NCBI GenBank assembly: GCA_015067885.1 | Contig: SVLO01000001.1 | Location: 62,001-126,000 of the forward strand | Reading direction: 5' to 3' | Source: Oscillospiraceae bacterium | GTDB taxonomy: Bacteria; Bacillota; Clostridia; Oscillospirales; Oscillospiraceae | DNA length: 64,000 nucleotides | In this document: piece after piece, positions 25,952-32,433 of the stretch | Layout of the letters: each line of letters begins with the position of its first letter | Numbering within the stretch: position 1 is the stretch's first letter | Translations under genes and position numbers: made by a program | Notes under the pieces: model-generated | The model's database searches: none | What the model saw: the letters and a program-made list of their open reading frames with translations, nothing else | Told to the model about the DNA's origin: nothing

Positions 25952-26176
25952 ATGTCTGAAAACAAAAAGTCCAAGGCCAACGTCTTCTCCCGCATTGCCA
26001 AGTGGCTGCGCGAGCTGAAGAGCGAGCTGAAGAAGGTCCAGTGGCCCACCGCCAAGCAGACCGTGAACAACACCATCATCGTGATTGCCTGTGTAATCGT
26101 GGTGGGTGTGCTCATCTGTGTGTTTGATGCGCTGGCCAACCTTGTCATCGACGCCCTCCTCGGCCTGTTCAAGTAA
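25952..26176 (+). CDS. secE: Preprotein translocase subunit SecE
   Basis: A 74-residue single-span SecE that stabilises SecY in the translocon. The amphipathic ELKSELKKVQWPTAKQT stretch, including the KKVxWP motif, is followed by one membrane helix (NTIIVIACVIVVGVLICVFD). This is the short Gram-positive form. The ATG at 25952 is chosen over a GTG nine bases upstream because GAAAGAAGGG is better spaced. It lies between rpmG and nusG. Confidence 0.95.
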   Translation: MSENKKSKANVFSRIAKWLRELKSELKKVQWPTAKQTVNNTIIVIACVIVVGVLICVFDALANLVIDALLGLFK

Positions 26177-26190
26177 GAGAGGGGCACAAC

Positions 26191-26712
26191 ATGGCTGAAA
26201 GTGCAAAATGGTATGTAGTGCATACCTACTCCGGCTATGAAAACACCGTCAAGACCACCATCGAAAAGCATGTGGCCGGTCGCAACATGCAGGACCTGAT
26301 CCACGAGATCAGCATCCCGATGGAGACCGTGACCGAGATCACCGACAACGGCCCCAAAGAGGTGGAGCGTAAGGTGTTCCCCGGCTACGTTCTGGTCAAG
26401 ATGATCATGACGGACGAGGCATGGCACGTCATCCGCAATATCCGCGGTGTCACCGGCTTCCTGGGCGAGGGCAACAAGGCCATCCCCCTGTCCGAAAGCG
26501 ACATTGCCGCTCTCGGTGTGGAGAAGCGCGAGATCATCGTGAATTACGCGGTGGGCGACAGCGTTCGTATTACCGACGGCGCGCTGGAGTCCTTCCTGGG
26601 CACTGTGGAAGAAATCGATCTGGAGCGCAGCAAGGTTCGCGTGGTCGTGTCCATGTTCGGGCGCGAGACCCCCGTGGAGCTGGAGCTGGATCAGGTCGAG
26701 CCCAACAACTAA
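26191..26712 (+). CDS. nusG: Transcription termination/antitermination factor NusG
   Basis: A 173-residue elongation factor. The NGN domain begins WYVVHTYSGYENTVKTTIEK and includes the FPGYVLVKM motif and VRGVTGF-type loop (IRGVTGFLG). The C-terminal KOW domain has GDSVRITDGALESFLGTVEE. NusG binds RNA polymerase and, through KOW, Rho or ribosomal S10. A 14-base gap with AGAGGGG follows secE. Normal length. Confidence 0.96.
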   Translation: MAESAKWYVVHTYSGYENTVKTTIEKHVAGRNMQDLIHEISIPMETVTEITDNGPKEVERKVFPGYVLVKMIMTDEAWHVIRNIRGVTGFLGEGNKAIPLSESDIAALGVEKREIIVNYAVGDSVRITDGALESFLGTVEEIDLERSKVRVVVSMFGRETPVELELDQVEPNN

Positions 26713-26743
26713 CAAAGAAAACCCGCGGCAAACCGCCGCACAA

Positions 26744-26778
26744 GTGGGAGGAACGAAACGTCGTTCCGCCTAAACCAC
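26744..26778 (+). promoter_or_regulatory. Probable L1-binding autoregulatory site in the rplK leader
   Basis: GTGG (26744-26747) pairs with CCAC (26775-26778) and GGAACGA with TCGTTCC inside. The asymmetric internal loop has GA on one side and GCCTAAA on the other. This geometry resembles the L1 site of 23S rRNA and of known rplKA leaders, so ribosomal protein L1 probably represses its own operon here. Assigned by pattern, not by search. Confidence 0.6.
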
Positions 26779-26803
26779 ATTTTGATTATGGAGGTGCTCT
26801 TTC

Positions 26804-27229
26804 GTGGCACAGAAAATTACTGGTTACGTTAAACTGCAGATTCCCGCCGGCAAGGCGACTCCCGCTCCCCCTGTTGGCCCCGCTCTGGGTCAGCATGGCG
26901 TTAACATCGCCGCTTTCACCAAGGAGTTCAACGAGCGCACCAAGAACGACGTGGGCATGATCATCCCCGTCATCATCACCGTGTACGCTGACCGCTCCTT
27001 CACCTTTATCACCAAGACTCCCCCCGCTGCCGTCCTGATCAAGAAGGCCTGCAACCTCGAGTCCGGCTCCGGTGTGCCCAACAAGACCAAGGTGGCCACC
27101 ATCAGCAAGGAAGACGTCCGCAAGATCGCCGAGATCAAGATGCCCGACCTGAACGCCGCCAGCATCGAAGCCGCCATGAGCATGGTGGCCGGCACTGCCC
27201 GTTCCATGGGCGTTGTCGTGGCTGAGTAA
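26804..27229 (+). CDS. rplK: Ribosomal protein L11
   Basis: A 141-residue 50S protein of the GTPase-associated centre. The N-terminal domain has [20 protein letters not shown] and ALGQHGVNI; the C-terminal rRNA-binding domain includes [12 protein letters not shown] and [15 protein letters not shown] start with GGAGGTG upstream. It is coupled to rplA downstream (14-base gap with AAGGAGG). Confidence 0.97.
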   Translation: MAQKITGYVKLQIPAGKATPAPPVGPALGQHGVNIAAFTKEFNERTKNDVGMIIPVIITVYADRSFTFITKTPPAAVLIKKACNLESGSGVPNKTKVATISKEDVRKIAEIKMPDLNAASIEAAMSMVAGTARSMGVVVAE

Positions 27230-27243
27230 GGAGGGAAAGAACA

Positions 27244-27933
27244 ATGTTTAGAGGCAAGAAGTATCAGGAGAGCGCCAAGCAGATCGACAAGGGCGCTCTG
27301 TATGAAGTTGCTGAGGCGATGGAGCTGGTCGTGAAGACCGCCCCCGCCAAGTTCGACGAGACTGTCGAGCTGCACGTGAAGCTGGGCGTTGACTCCCGTC
27401 ACGCCGATCAGCAGGTCCGTGGCGCCATCGTGCTGCCCCACGGTACCGGCAAGACCCAGCGCGTGCTGGTCTTTGCCAAGGGCGCCAAGGCTGACGAGGC
27501 CAAGGCTGCCGGCGCCGACTACGTCGGCGAGCTGGATCTGGTTGACAAGATCCAGAAGGAAAACTGGTTTGAGTTCGACGTGGTCGTTGCCACTCCCGAC
27601 ATGATGGGCGTGGTGGGCCGTCTGGGTAAGGTCCTGGGTCCCAAGGGTCTGATGCCCTCTCCCAAGGCCGGCACCGTGACCATGGACGTGACCAAGGCTG
27701 TCAACGAGATCAAGGCCGGTAAGGTGGAGTACCGTCTGGACAAGACCAACATCATCCACTGCCCCATCGGCAAGGTCTCCTTCGGCGCTGAGAAGCTGGC
27801 TGAGAACTTCAACGCTCTCATGGGCGCTATCATCAAGGCCAAGCCCGCCGCTGCCAAGGGTCAGTACGTCAAGAGCTGTACCGTGGTGTCCACCATGGGC
27901 CCCGGCATCAAGCTCAACGGCGCCAAGTTCTGA
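27244..27933 (+). CDS. rplA: Ribosomal protein L1
   Basis: A 229-residue protein of the mobile L1 stalk. Family marks are [40 protein letters not shown] and the signature [21 protein letters not shown]1 also represses its own operon by binding the rplK leader, for which a candidate site exists at 26744-26778. The usual rplJ-rplL pair does not follow; a strong terminator closes the operon, so those genes must be elsewhere. Confidence 0.97.
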   Translation: MFRGKKYQESAKQIDKGALYEVAEAMELVVKTAPAKFDETVELHVKLGVDSRHADQQVRGAIVLPHGTGKTQRVLVFAKGAKADEAKAAGADYVGELDLVDKIQKENWFEFDVVVATPDMMGVVGRLGKVLGPKGLMPSPKAGTVTMDVTKAVNEIKAGKVEYRLDKTNIIHCPIGKVSFGAEKLAENFNALMGAIIKAKPAAAKGQYVKSCTVVSTMGPGIKLNGAKF

Positions 27934-27949
27934 TTTTTGCAATCAAAGA

Positions 27950-27986
27950 ACGGAGAAGCGTATATGCGCTTCTCCGTTTTCTTTTA
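27950..27986 (+). terminator. Rho-independent terminator after rplA
   Basis: An 11-bp perfect stem (ACGGAGAAGCG at 27950-27960, complement at 27967-27977), loop TATATG, then TTTCTTTT. Confidence 0.9.
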
Positions 27987-28025
27987 CTTGGATTTGTGGT
28001 TTCGTATTTCTTGATAGCGCCGTCA

Positions 28026-28140
28026 AAGGCTCCCCTGTGTAAGGGGAGCTGTCAGCCGGTAGGCTGACTGAGGGGTTGTTTCGGCTAAATCCAATCCCTC
28101 CGCCCCTTCGGGGCACCTCCCTTTACACAAGGGAGGCTTT
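28026..28140 (+). repeat. Palindromic intergenic repeat, family B, copy 2
   Basis: Same layout as 11342-11463: outer GGCTCCCCTGTGTAAGGGGAG and CACCTCCCTTTACACAAGGGAG arms, with inner hairpins GTCAGCC-GGTA-GGCTGAC (28051-28068) and GCCCC-TTC-GGGGC (28102-28114). The inner hairpin sequences differ from copy 1 while the geometry is kept. Confidence 0.6.
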
Positions 28141-28167
28141 TGCTGTGCCAAGTTACAAGTCTTTCGA

Positions 28168-28196
28168 TTTACATTTGATTGTAATTGTGGTACACT
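28168..28196 (+). promoter_or_regulatory. Promoter of the structured RNA
   Basis: TTTACA (28168-28173), 17-base spacer ending in TGG (extended -10), TACACT (28191-28196). Predicted start of transcription is near 28203. Confidence 0.65.
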
Positions 28197-28202
28197 ATTG
28201 TT

Positions 28203-28410
28203 GCCACACAATTTAATCAACAAACAAAGGGACTCTCTATTTTTTATATGGGGTAGTATATCCTTTTTTGCCTTGTCAAGAATGAATTTGGTAAAAATGC
28301 AAATTCCACTTGGCAAGCGAGGAGAGTATCCTACGTTGTTGAGAATTGTGTGGCAACAATAGGAGTTTGCATTTTTCGGGTGTGACTTCTATTGATGTCA
28401 CACCTTTTTT
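28203..28410 (+). ncRNA. Candidate structured RNA: free-standing (6S-like shape) or cis leader of the next gene
   Basis: The predicted ~208-nt transcript folds end to end. TTGTTGCCACACAATT (28198-28213) is exactly complementary to 28344-28359. Inside it lie CAAC/GTTG (28218-28221 with 28335-28338), GGACTCTC with GAGAGTaTCC (28230-28237 with 28322-28331), a large lopsided bulge, and an apical arm (28272-28279 with 28310-28317; GAATTTG/CAAATTC at 28284-28290 and 28300-28306). An 8-bp terminator hairpin (28379-28404) with six T follows. The closing stem, central bulge and apical arm recall 6S RNA, but no sequence match can be claimed. GTGTGGC of the closing stem could also pair with the terminator's GTCACAC, which would suit an attenuator for the lipoprotein gene. 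Confidence 0.55.
28379..28410 (+). terminator. Terminator ending the structured RNA
   Basis: GGTGTGAC (28379-28386) pairs with GTCACACC (28397-28404), followed by TTTTTT. It lies 27 bases before the lipoprotein start codon. Confidence 0.85.
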
Positions 28411-28437
28411 ATTTATCTAACGATGGAGGAAAGAAAA

Positions 28438-29304
28438 ATGAAAAGACTAACCACTATTTTCTGTACAATTGCCCTTTGCGTTTCATGTATGGCGCTGCAG
28501 GGCTGCGGGGCGGATAATGCTGGGGCCGGATTCGGAACAAAAAGAGCGTTGAAGGCAAGTGACCTTTCGATTGATGATTTTGCGTGGGAAACGGTTCAAA
28601 CAAAATACAATGGAAATGATTGCTATTCGTTTTCGTTAACAAACAATTCAGCGTATGACGTTATTGATGTTAAGGTCACATATAAAGTGAGGGATGATGT
28701 GGCTGATAGCGACTTGGAAGTTTATAATAAATTTATGAATGAGCATGAGGGGTACATCGAGGCAACTGATTCGCCAAGAGATGTGATTTTGAGAGGATTT
28801 AGGGATGTACTTGTGGCAAAAGGTGAGAAATTAACGAATTTGAGATTTATGATAGGATTCAAAAATTGGTCGTGGTACGATTACCCGACAGACGAACAAT
28901 TCGAACTTATGGGGCCTAAAGAAATACAATTAGGTGTAGTAGGAGAAGATGGGCTTCTCTATCTCGCTTACTATGATTTTGAAACTGATACATGGATGAT
29001 AGATGAAAATACCATACCGGTTGATACTTGGTCAGAAAAAGAAATTGCAAAGAAAATAAGTAGACCTGCTGAGGGACACCACGTTGTTACCACGGATGAA
29101 GACGATAGATTTGGATTCGTCTCTTATGGGGTCACTACTGACGATTACAGTCAATATGTTAAAAGCATCAAAGCGGTTGGATTTGCGGAAGATAATAGTA
29201 ATCCGTCCCATTTTGCAGGGAAGAGTGCTGACGGATATACGGTGAAGTTGTGGTATTATAGCGAAGACGAAAGGTTAAGTATTACCATAGAAAAGGAGTC
29301 GTAA
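28438..29304 (+). CDS. Secreted lipoprotein of unknown function, AT-rich
   Basis: A 288-residue protein with a lipoprotein signal: MKRL, a hydrophobic stretch and a lipobox-like ALQGC with cysteine at about residue 23. The mature part shows an FxxAM/DUF-like beta pattern (CYSFSLTNNSAYDVIDVKVTY near residue 63) resembling domains that hold a protein interaction surface, but no named family was recognised. GGAGGA precedes the ATG. Codon use is clearly richer in A and T than in the neighbours, suggesting recent acquisition. No promoter is visible between the upstream terminator and the gene, so its expression may depend on read-through of that terminator. Confidence 0.75.
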   Translation: MKRLTTIFCTIALCVSCMALQGCGADNAGAGFGTKRALKASDLSIDDFAWETVQTKYNGNDCYSFSLTNNSAYDVIDVKVTYKVRDDVADSDLEVYNKFMNEHEGYIEATDSPRDVILRGFRDVLVAKGEKLTNLRFMIGFKNWSWYDYPTDEQFELMGPKEIQLGVVGEDGLLYLAYYDFETDTWMIDENTIPVDTWSEKEIAKKISRPAEGHHVVTTDEDDRFGFVSYGVTTDDYSQYVKSIKAVGFAEDNSNPSHFAGKSADGYTVKLWYYSEDERLSITIEKES

Positions 29305-29351
29305 GCCAAGGCCGTGGAGCCTGTATTGCAAAGAAAAGAAATGCTCAACCG

Positions 29352-29384
29352 ACAGAGGAGTGCATCGCACTCCTCTGTTTTTTG
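29352..29384 (+). terminator. Terminator after the lipoprotein gene
   Basis: A perfect 12-bp stem (ACAGAGGAGTGC / GCACTCCTCTGT) with loop ATC and a T6 run. Confidence 0.92.
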
Positions 29385-29394
29385 CACAAAATCG

Positions 29395-29422
29395 TTGACA
29401 AACGGCGAAAAGCTGATATAAT
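29395..29422 (+). promoter_or_regulatory. Promoter of metK
   Basis: TTGACA (29395-29400), 16-base spacer, TATAAT (29417-29422). It drives the SAM riboswitch leader. Confidence 0.85.
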
Positions 29423-29455
29423 AGCCTGCGCAAGGTAACTTGCGACAAGTAAATA

Positions 29456-29596
29456 ACCTTATCAAGAGTGGTGGAGGGAACGGCCCGATGAAGCCCGGCA
29501 ACCTGCGTGCGCGCAAGGTGCCAAATCCGGCGGTAGTGTATCGAAAGATGAGGGTGCATCAAGTATGAACGCCCGCTGCTGCGAGCGTTTTTTTCG
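29456..29596 (+). promoter_or_regulatory. SAM-I (S-box) riboswitch with terminator, upstream of metK
   Basis: Conserved S-box sequence is visible: CTTATCAAGAG then GGTGGAGGGA, GGCCCGATGAAGCCCGGCAA and the 3' P1 strand GATGAG (29547-29552). An expression-platform terminator follows (AACGC-C-CGC / GCG-A-GCGTT at 29568-29589 plus T run). S-adenosylmethionine binding should favour the terminator and switch metK off. Confidence 0.93.
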
Positions 29597-29624
29597 TGCC
29601 CAACAGAAGAAAGGAGAACTAACT

Positions 29625-30806
29625 ATGGCAAAAAGATTGTTTACCTCTGAATCCGTCACCGAGGGACATCCCGACAAAATCTGCGACCAGATCTCCGACG
29701 CGGTGCTGGACGCCATCATCGCCCAGGACCCCCAGGCTCGCGTGGCCTGCGAGACCACGGTGACCACCGGCCTGGTCCACGTCATGGGCGAGATCACCAC
29801 CAGCTGCTACGTGGACATTCCCAAGACCGTGCGCGAAGTGGTGCGGGACATCGGCTATGACCGGGCCAAGTTCGGCTTCGACTGCGACACCTGCGCGGTG
29901 CTGACCTCCATTGACGAGCAGTCTGCCGACATCGCCATGGGCGTGGACAAGTGCCTGGAGGCCAAGCAGGGCGATCAGGACGACGGTCTGGACAACGGCG
30001 CCGGCGACCAGGGCATGATGTTCGGCTACGCCTGCAACGAAACTGAGGAGCTGATGCCCCTGCCCCTGTCCCTGGCCCAAAAGCTGGCCATGCAGCTCAC
30101 CCGCATCCGTAAGGAGGGCAAGGTGGACTACCTGCGCCCCGACGGCAAGACCCAGGTCACCGTGGAGTACGACGAGGATAACAAGCCCATCCGGGTGGAC
30201 GCGGTGGTGGTTTCCACCCAGCACGGTCCCGACGTGACCCTGGAGCAGATCCGCGCCGACATGGTGGAGCTGGTCATCAAGCCCATCATTCCCGCCGAGC
30301 TGATGGACGGGGACACCAAGATTTATGTTAACCCCACCGGCCGCTTCGTTATTGGCGGCCCCCAGGGTGACTCCGGCCTGACCGGCCGCAAGATCATCGT
30401 GGACACCTACGGCGGCAGCGCCCCCCACGGCGGCGGCGCCTTCTCCGGCAAGGACCCCACCAAGGTGGACCGCTCCGCGGCCTACGCCGCCCGCTGGGTG
30501 GCCAAGCACGTGGTGGCCGCGGGCCTTGCCGACAAGTGCCAGGTGCAGCTTGCCTACGCCATCGGCGTGGCCCGGCCCGTCAGCGTCCGTGTGGACACCT
30601 TCGGCACCGGCACCGTCAGCGATGCCAAGCTGGAGGAGGCGGTGAACCGCACCTTCGACCTGCGTCCCGCCGCCATCATCCGGGATCTGGACCTGCGCCG
30701 TCCCATCTATCGGCAGACCGCCGCTTACGGCCACTTCGGCCGCACCGACCTGGACCTGCCCTGGGAGAAGCTGGACCGTATCGAGGCCCTGAAGGCCAAC
30801 CTGTAA
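29625..30806 (+). CDS. metK: S-adenosylmethionine synthetase
   Basis: A 393-residue enzyme that makes SAM from methionine and ATP. Typical blocks are [20 protein letters not shown] at the N-terminus, the [16 protein letters not shown] hexapeptide region near residue 126, the [20 protein letters not shown] segment and [19 protein letters not shown] 29625 follows AAAGGAG; the longer frame runs back into the riboswitch terminator and was rejected. Expression is expected to respond to SAM through the leader. deoC follows at 27 bases, possibly in the same transcript. Confidence 0.97.
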   Translation: MAKRLFTSESVTEGHPDKICDQISDAVLDAIIAQDPQARVACETTVTTGLVHVMGEITTSCYVDIPKTVREVVRDIGYDRAKFGFDCDTCAVLTSIDEQSADIAMGVDKCLEAKQGDQDDGLDNGAGDQGMMFGYACNETEELMPLPLSLAQKLAMQLTRIRKEGKVDYLRPDGKTQVTVEYDEDNKPIRVDAVVVSTQHGPDVTLEQIRADMVELVIKPIIPAELMDGDTKIYVNPTGRFVIGGPQGDSGLTGRKIIVDTYGGSAPHGGGAFSGKDPTKVDRSAAYAARWVAKHVVAAGLADKCQVQLAYAIGVARPVSVRVDTFGTGTVSDAKLEEAVNRTFDLRPAAIIRDLDLRRPIYRQTAAYGHFGRTDLDLPWEKLDRIEALKANL

Positions 30807-30833
30807 GACCGAAGCGGCCAAGGAGATTGCCCG

Positions 30834-31490
30834 ATGGACAAGAAAGAAATTCTGAGCCATGTGGACCACACCATCCTCGCCACCACCGCCACATGGGAGC
30901 AGGTAAAAAAACTCTGCGATGAGGGTATGAAGTATGGCACCGCCAGCGTGTGTATTCCCCCCAGCTTTGTGGAACGGGCGGCGAATTATGCAAACGGCGA
31001 ACTGAAGATTTGCACCGTGATCGGCTTCCCCAACGGCTACAATACCACGGCGGTGAAGGTCTTTGAAACGGAACAGGCGGTCCGGGAGGGCGCCGACGAA
31101 ATCGACATGGTCATCAACCTCGGCATGGTCAAGGAAGGGGACTGGGCGGCGGTGACGGAGGAGATCCGCGCGGTGAAAGCTGCCTGCTCCGGCCGTCTGC
31201 TGAAGGTGATCATCGAGGCCTGCCAGTTGACCGAGGAGGAAAAGGTTGCCGCCTGCCGCGCCGTGACCGCGGCGGGAGCGGAGTACATCAAGACCTCCAC
31301 CGGCTTCTCCACCGGGGGCGCCACCCGGGAGGATGTGGCTCTGATGCGCGCCAATGTGGCCGCCGAAGTCAAGGTGAAAGCCGCCGGTGGTATTCGAAGC
31401 TGGGAGGACGCCCAAGCCTTCCTGGATTTGGGCGCCGAGCGGCTTGGCACCAGCGCGCTGGTCAAGCTGGCGCTGGAAGAGGACAAATAA
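30834..31490 (+). CDS. deoC: Deoxyribose-phosphate aldolase
   Basis: A 218-residue class I aldolase that splits 2-deoxyribose-5-phosphate into glyceraldehyde-3-phosphate and acetaldehyde. The Schiff-base lysine region AEYIKTSTGFSTGGAT and the second active-site lysine in VKVKAAGGIRS are present, as are DHTILA near the N-terminus and the EIDMVINLG stretch. AAGGAGA lies upstream. It is adjacent to metK without an obvious functional link; other deo genes are absent from the window. A strong terminator follows. Confidence 0.95.
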   Translation: MDKKEILSHVDHTILATTATWEQVKKLCDEGMKYGTASVCIPPSFVERAANYANGELKICTVIGFPNGYNTTAVKVFETEQAVREGADEIDMVINLGMVKEGDWAAVTEEIRAVKAACSGRLLKVIIEACQLTEEEKVAACRAVTAAGAEYIKTSTGFSTGGATREDVALMRANVAAEVKVKAAGGIRSWEDAQAFLDLGAERLGTSALVKLALEEDK

Positions 31491-31497
31491 GTGTACA

Positions 31498-31529
31498 CCC
31501 CGGATGCGCCCTGGTGCATCCGGGGTTTT
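31498..31529 (+). terminator. Terminator after deoC
   Basis: A 10-bp stem (CCCCGGATGC / GCATCCGGGG at 31498-31507 and 31516-31525) and TTTT. Confidence 0.88.
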
Positions 31530-31607
31530 CCGTTGGGGCGCTGACGGCAGTTGCGGCATAAGATGGATTGTGGCTTAGCCACAAGTAAAGACAAAGTGAG
31601 GCGTTAT

Positions 31608-32225
31608 ATGAAACGATATTGTGCTTCTGACCTGTCGGGAAACATGGGCTGTGACAGCTGGAATGGCTGTGGGCCGGTTTACCCCACGCCCTGTCCTCAG
31701 TCCTGCTGCTGCAACTGTCCCGCCGGGCCTCAAGGCCCTCAGGGACCTGCCGGACCCGTTGGCCCCGCCGGACCTACCGGTCCCCAAGGCCCTGTGGGTC
31801 CTGCCGGCCCACAGGGAGCCACCGGTCCCGCCGGCCCCATTGGGCCCCAGGGGCCTGCCGGCGCCACCGGTCCTGAGGGTCCCGCCGGTCCTGAGGGTCC
31901 CGCCGGTCCTGAGGGTCCCGCCGGTCCTGAGGGTCCCGCCGGTCCTGAGGGTCCCGCTGGTCCTGAGGGTCCCGCTGGTCCTGAGGGTCCCGCCGGTCCT
32001 GAGGGTCCCGCCGGTCCTGAGGGTCCTGCCGGTCCTGAGGGTCCTGCCGGTCCTGAGGGTCCCGCTGGTCCTGAGGGTCCTGCCGGTCCTCAGGGTCCTG
32101 CCGGTGTTGTGACTCCCGGCGCGGCGGTGGCGGACCTGCCGGCCACGGCTACGCTGGACGATGTGATCACCACCGTCAACGCACTGTTGGCCTCCCTGCG
32201 GGCGGCGGGCCTGCTGGAAAGCTGA
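31608..32225 (+). CDS. Collagen-like Gly-X-Y repeat protein
   Basis: A 205-residue protein. Residues 1-38 are Cys-rich with no signal peptide ([20 protein letters not shown]). About 42 Gly-X-Y triplets follow, ending in twelve consecutive GPEGPA units. The C-terminal ~35 residues ([20 protein letters not shown] onward) resemble the short caps found after collagen-like tracts in spore or phage-fibre-type proteins. In Clostridia such proteins are often exosporium or surface filaments; trimerisation into a triple helix is expected for this repeat. A GTGAGG site lies upstream. Between two terminators, so probably monocistronic. Confidence 0.85.
   Translation: MKRYCASDLSGNMGCDSWNGCGPVYPTPCPQSCCCNCPAGPQGPQGPAGPVGPAGPTGPQGPVGPAGPQGATGPAGPIGPQGPAGATGPEGPAGPEGPAGPEGPAGPEGPAGPEGPAGPEGPAGPEGPAGPEGPAGPEGPAGPEGPAGPEGPAGPEGPAGPQGPAGVVTPGAAVADLPATATLDDVITTVNALLASLRAAGLLES
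31869..32084 (+). repeat. Twelve tandem 18-bp repeats inside the collagen-like gene
   Basis: Twelve copies of a GGTCCTGAGGGTCCYGCY unit that differ only at two silent third positions, followed by one variant (GPQGPA). The near identity implies recent expansion and likely length variation between strains. Confidence 0.95.
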
Positions 32226-32229
32226 GAAG

Positions 32230-32267
32230 ACGGCGCCCCTATGGCAAACCGCCTGGGGCGCCGTTTT
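32230..32267 (+). terminator. Terminator after the collagen-like gene
   Basis: A 10-bp perfect stem (ACGGCGCCCC / GGGGCGCCGT at 32230-32239 and 32255-32264) followed by TTTT. Confidence 0.85.
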
Positions 32268-32308
32268 ATAATGCCCTTGGGTTGGATATGCTAAGACGGT
32301 AAGTGCAA

Positions 32309-32359
32309 TGTGAAAAAAGTGAGATTTCACTTGCAATTATCACATCAGGGGAGTATAAT
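32309..32359 (+). promoter_or_regulatory. Promoter with nested palindrome upstream of the oadA-like gene
   Basis: TTGCAA (32331-32336), 17-base spacer, TATAAT (32354-32359). AAGTGA-GATT-TCACTT (32317-32332) abuts the -35 box, and an outer ATGTGA ... TCACAT pair (about 32309-32345) encloses it. This looks like an operator for a dimeric regulator; the regulator is not identified. Confidence 0.65.
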
Positions 32360-32433
32360 ATCCGCGATTGAAATTTTACCCGGCAGAAAACAAATTTCTG
32401 AGGAAGAATATGCAATATACGGAGGAAATCAAT

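Noticed and set aside
31869-32084. Regular 18-bp repeats that might suggest a CRISPR array
   Set aside because: The repeats are directly adjacent with no spacers and encode (GPEGPA)n in frame within a collagen-like gene.
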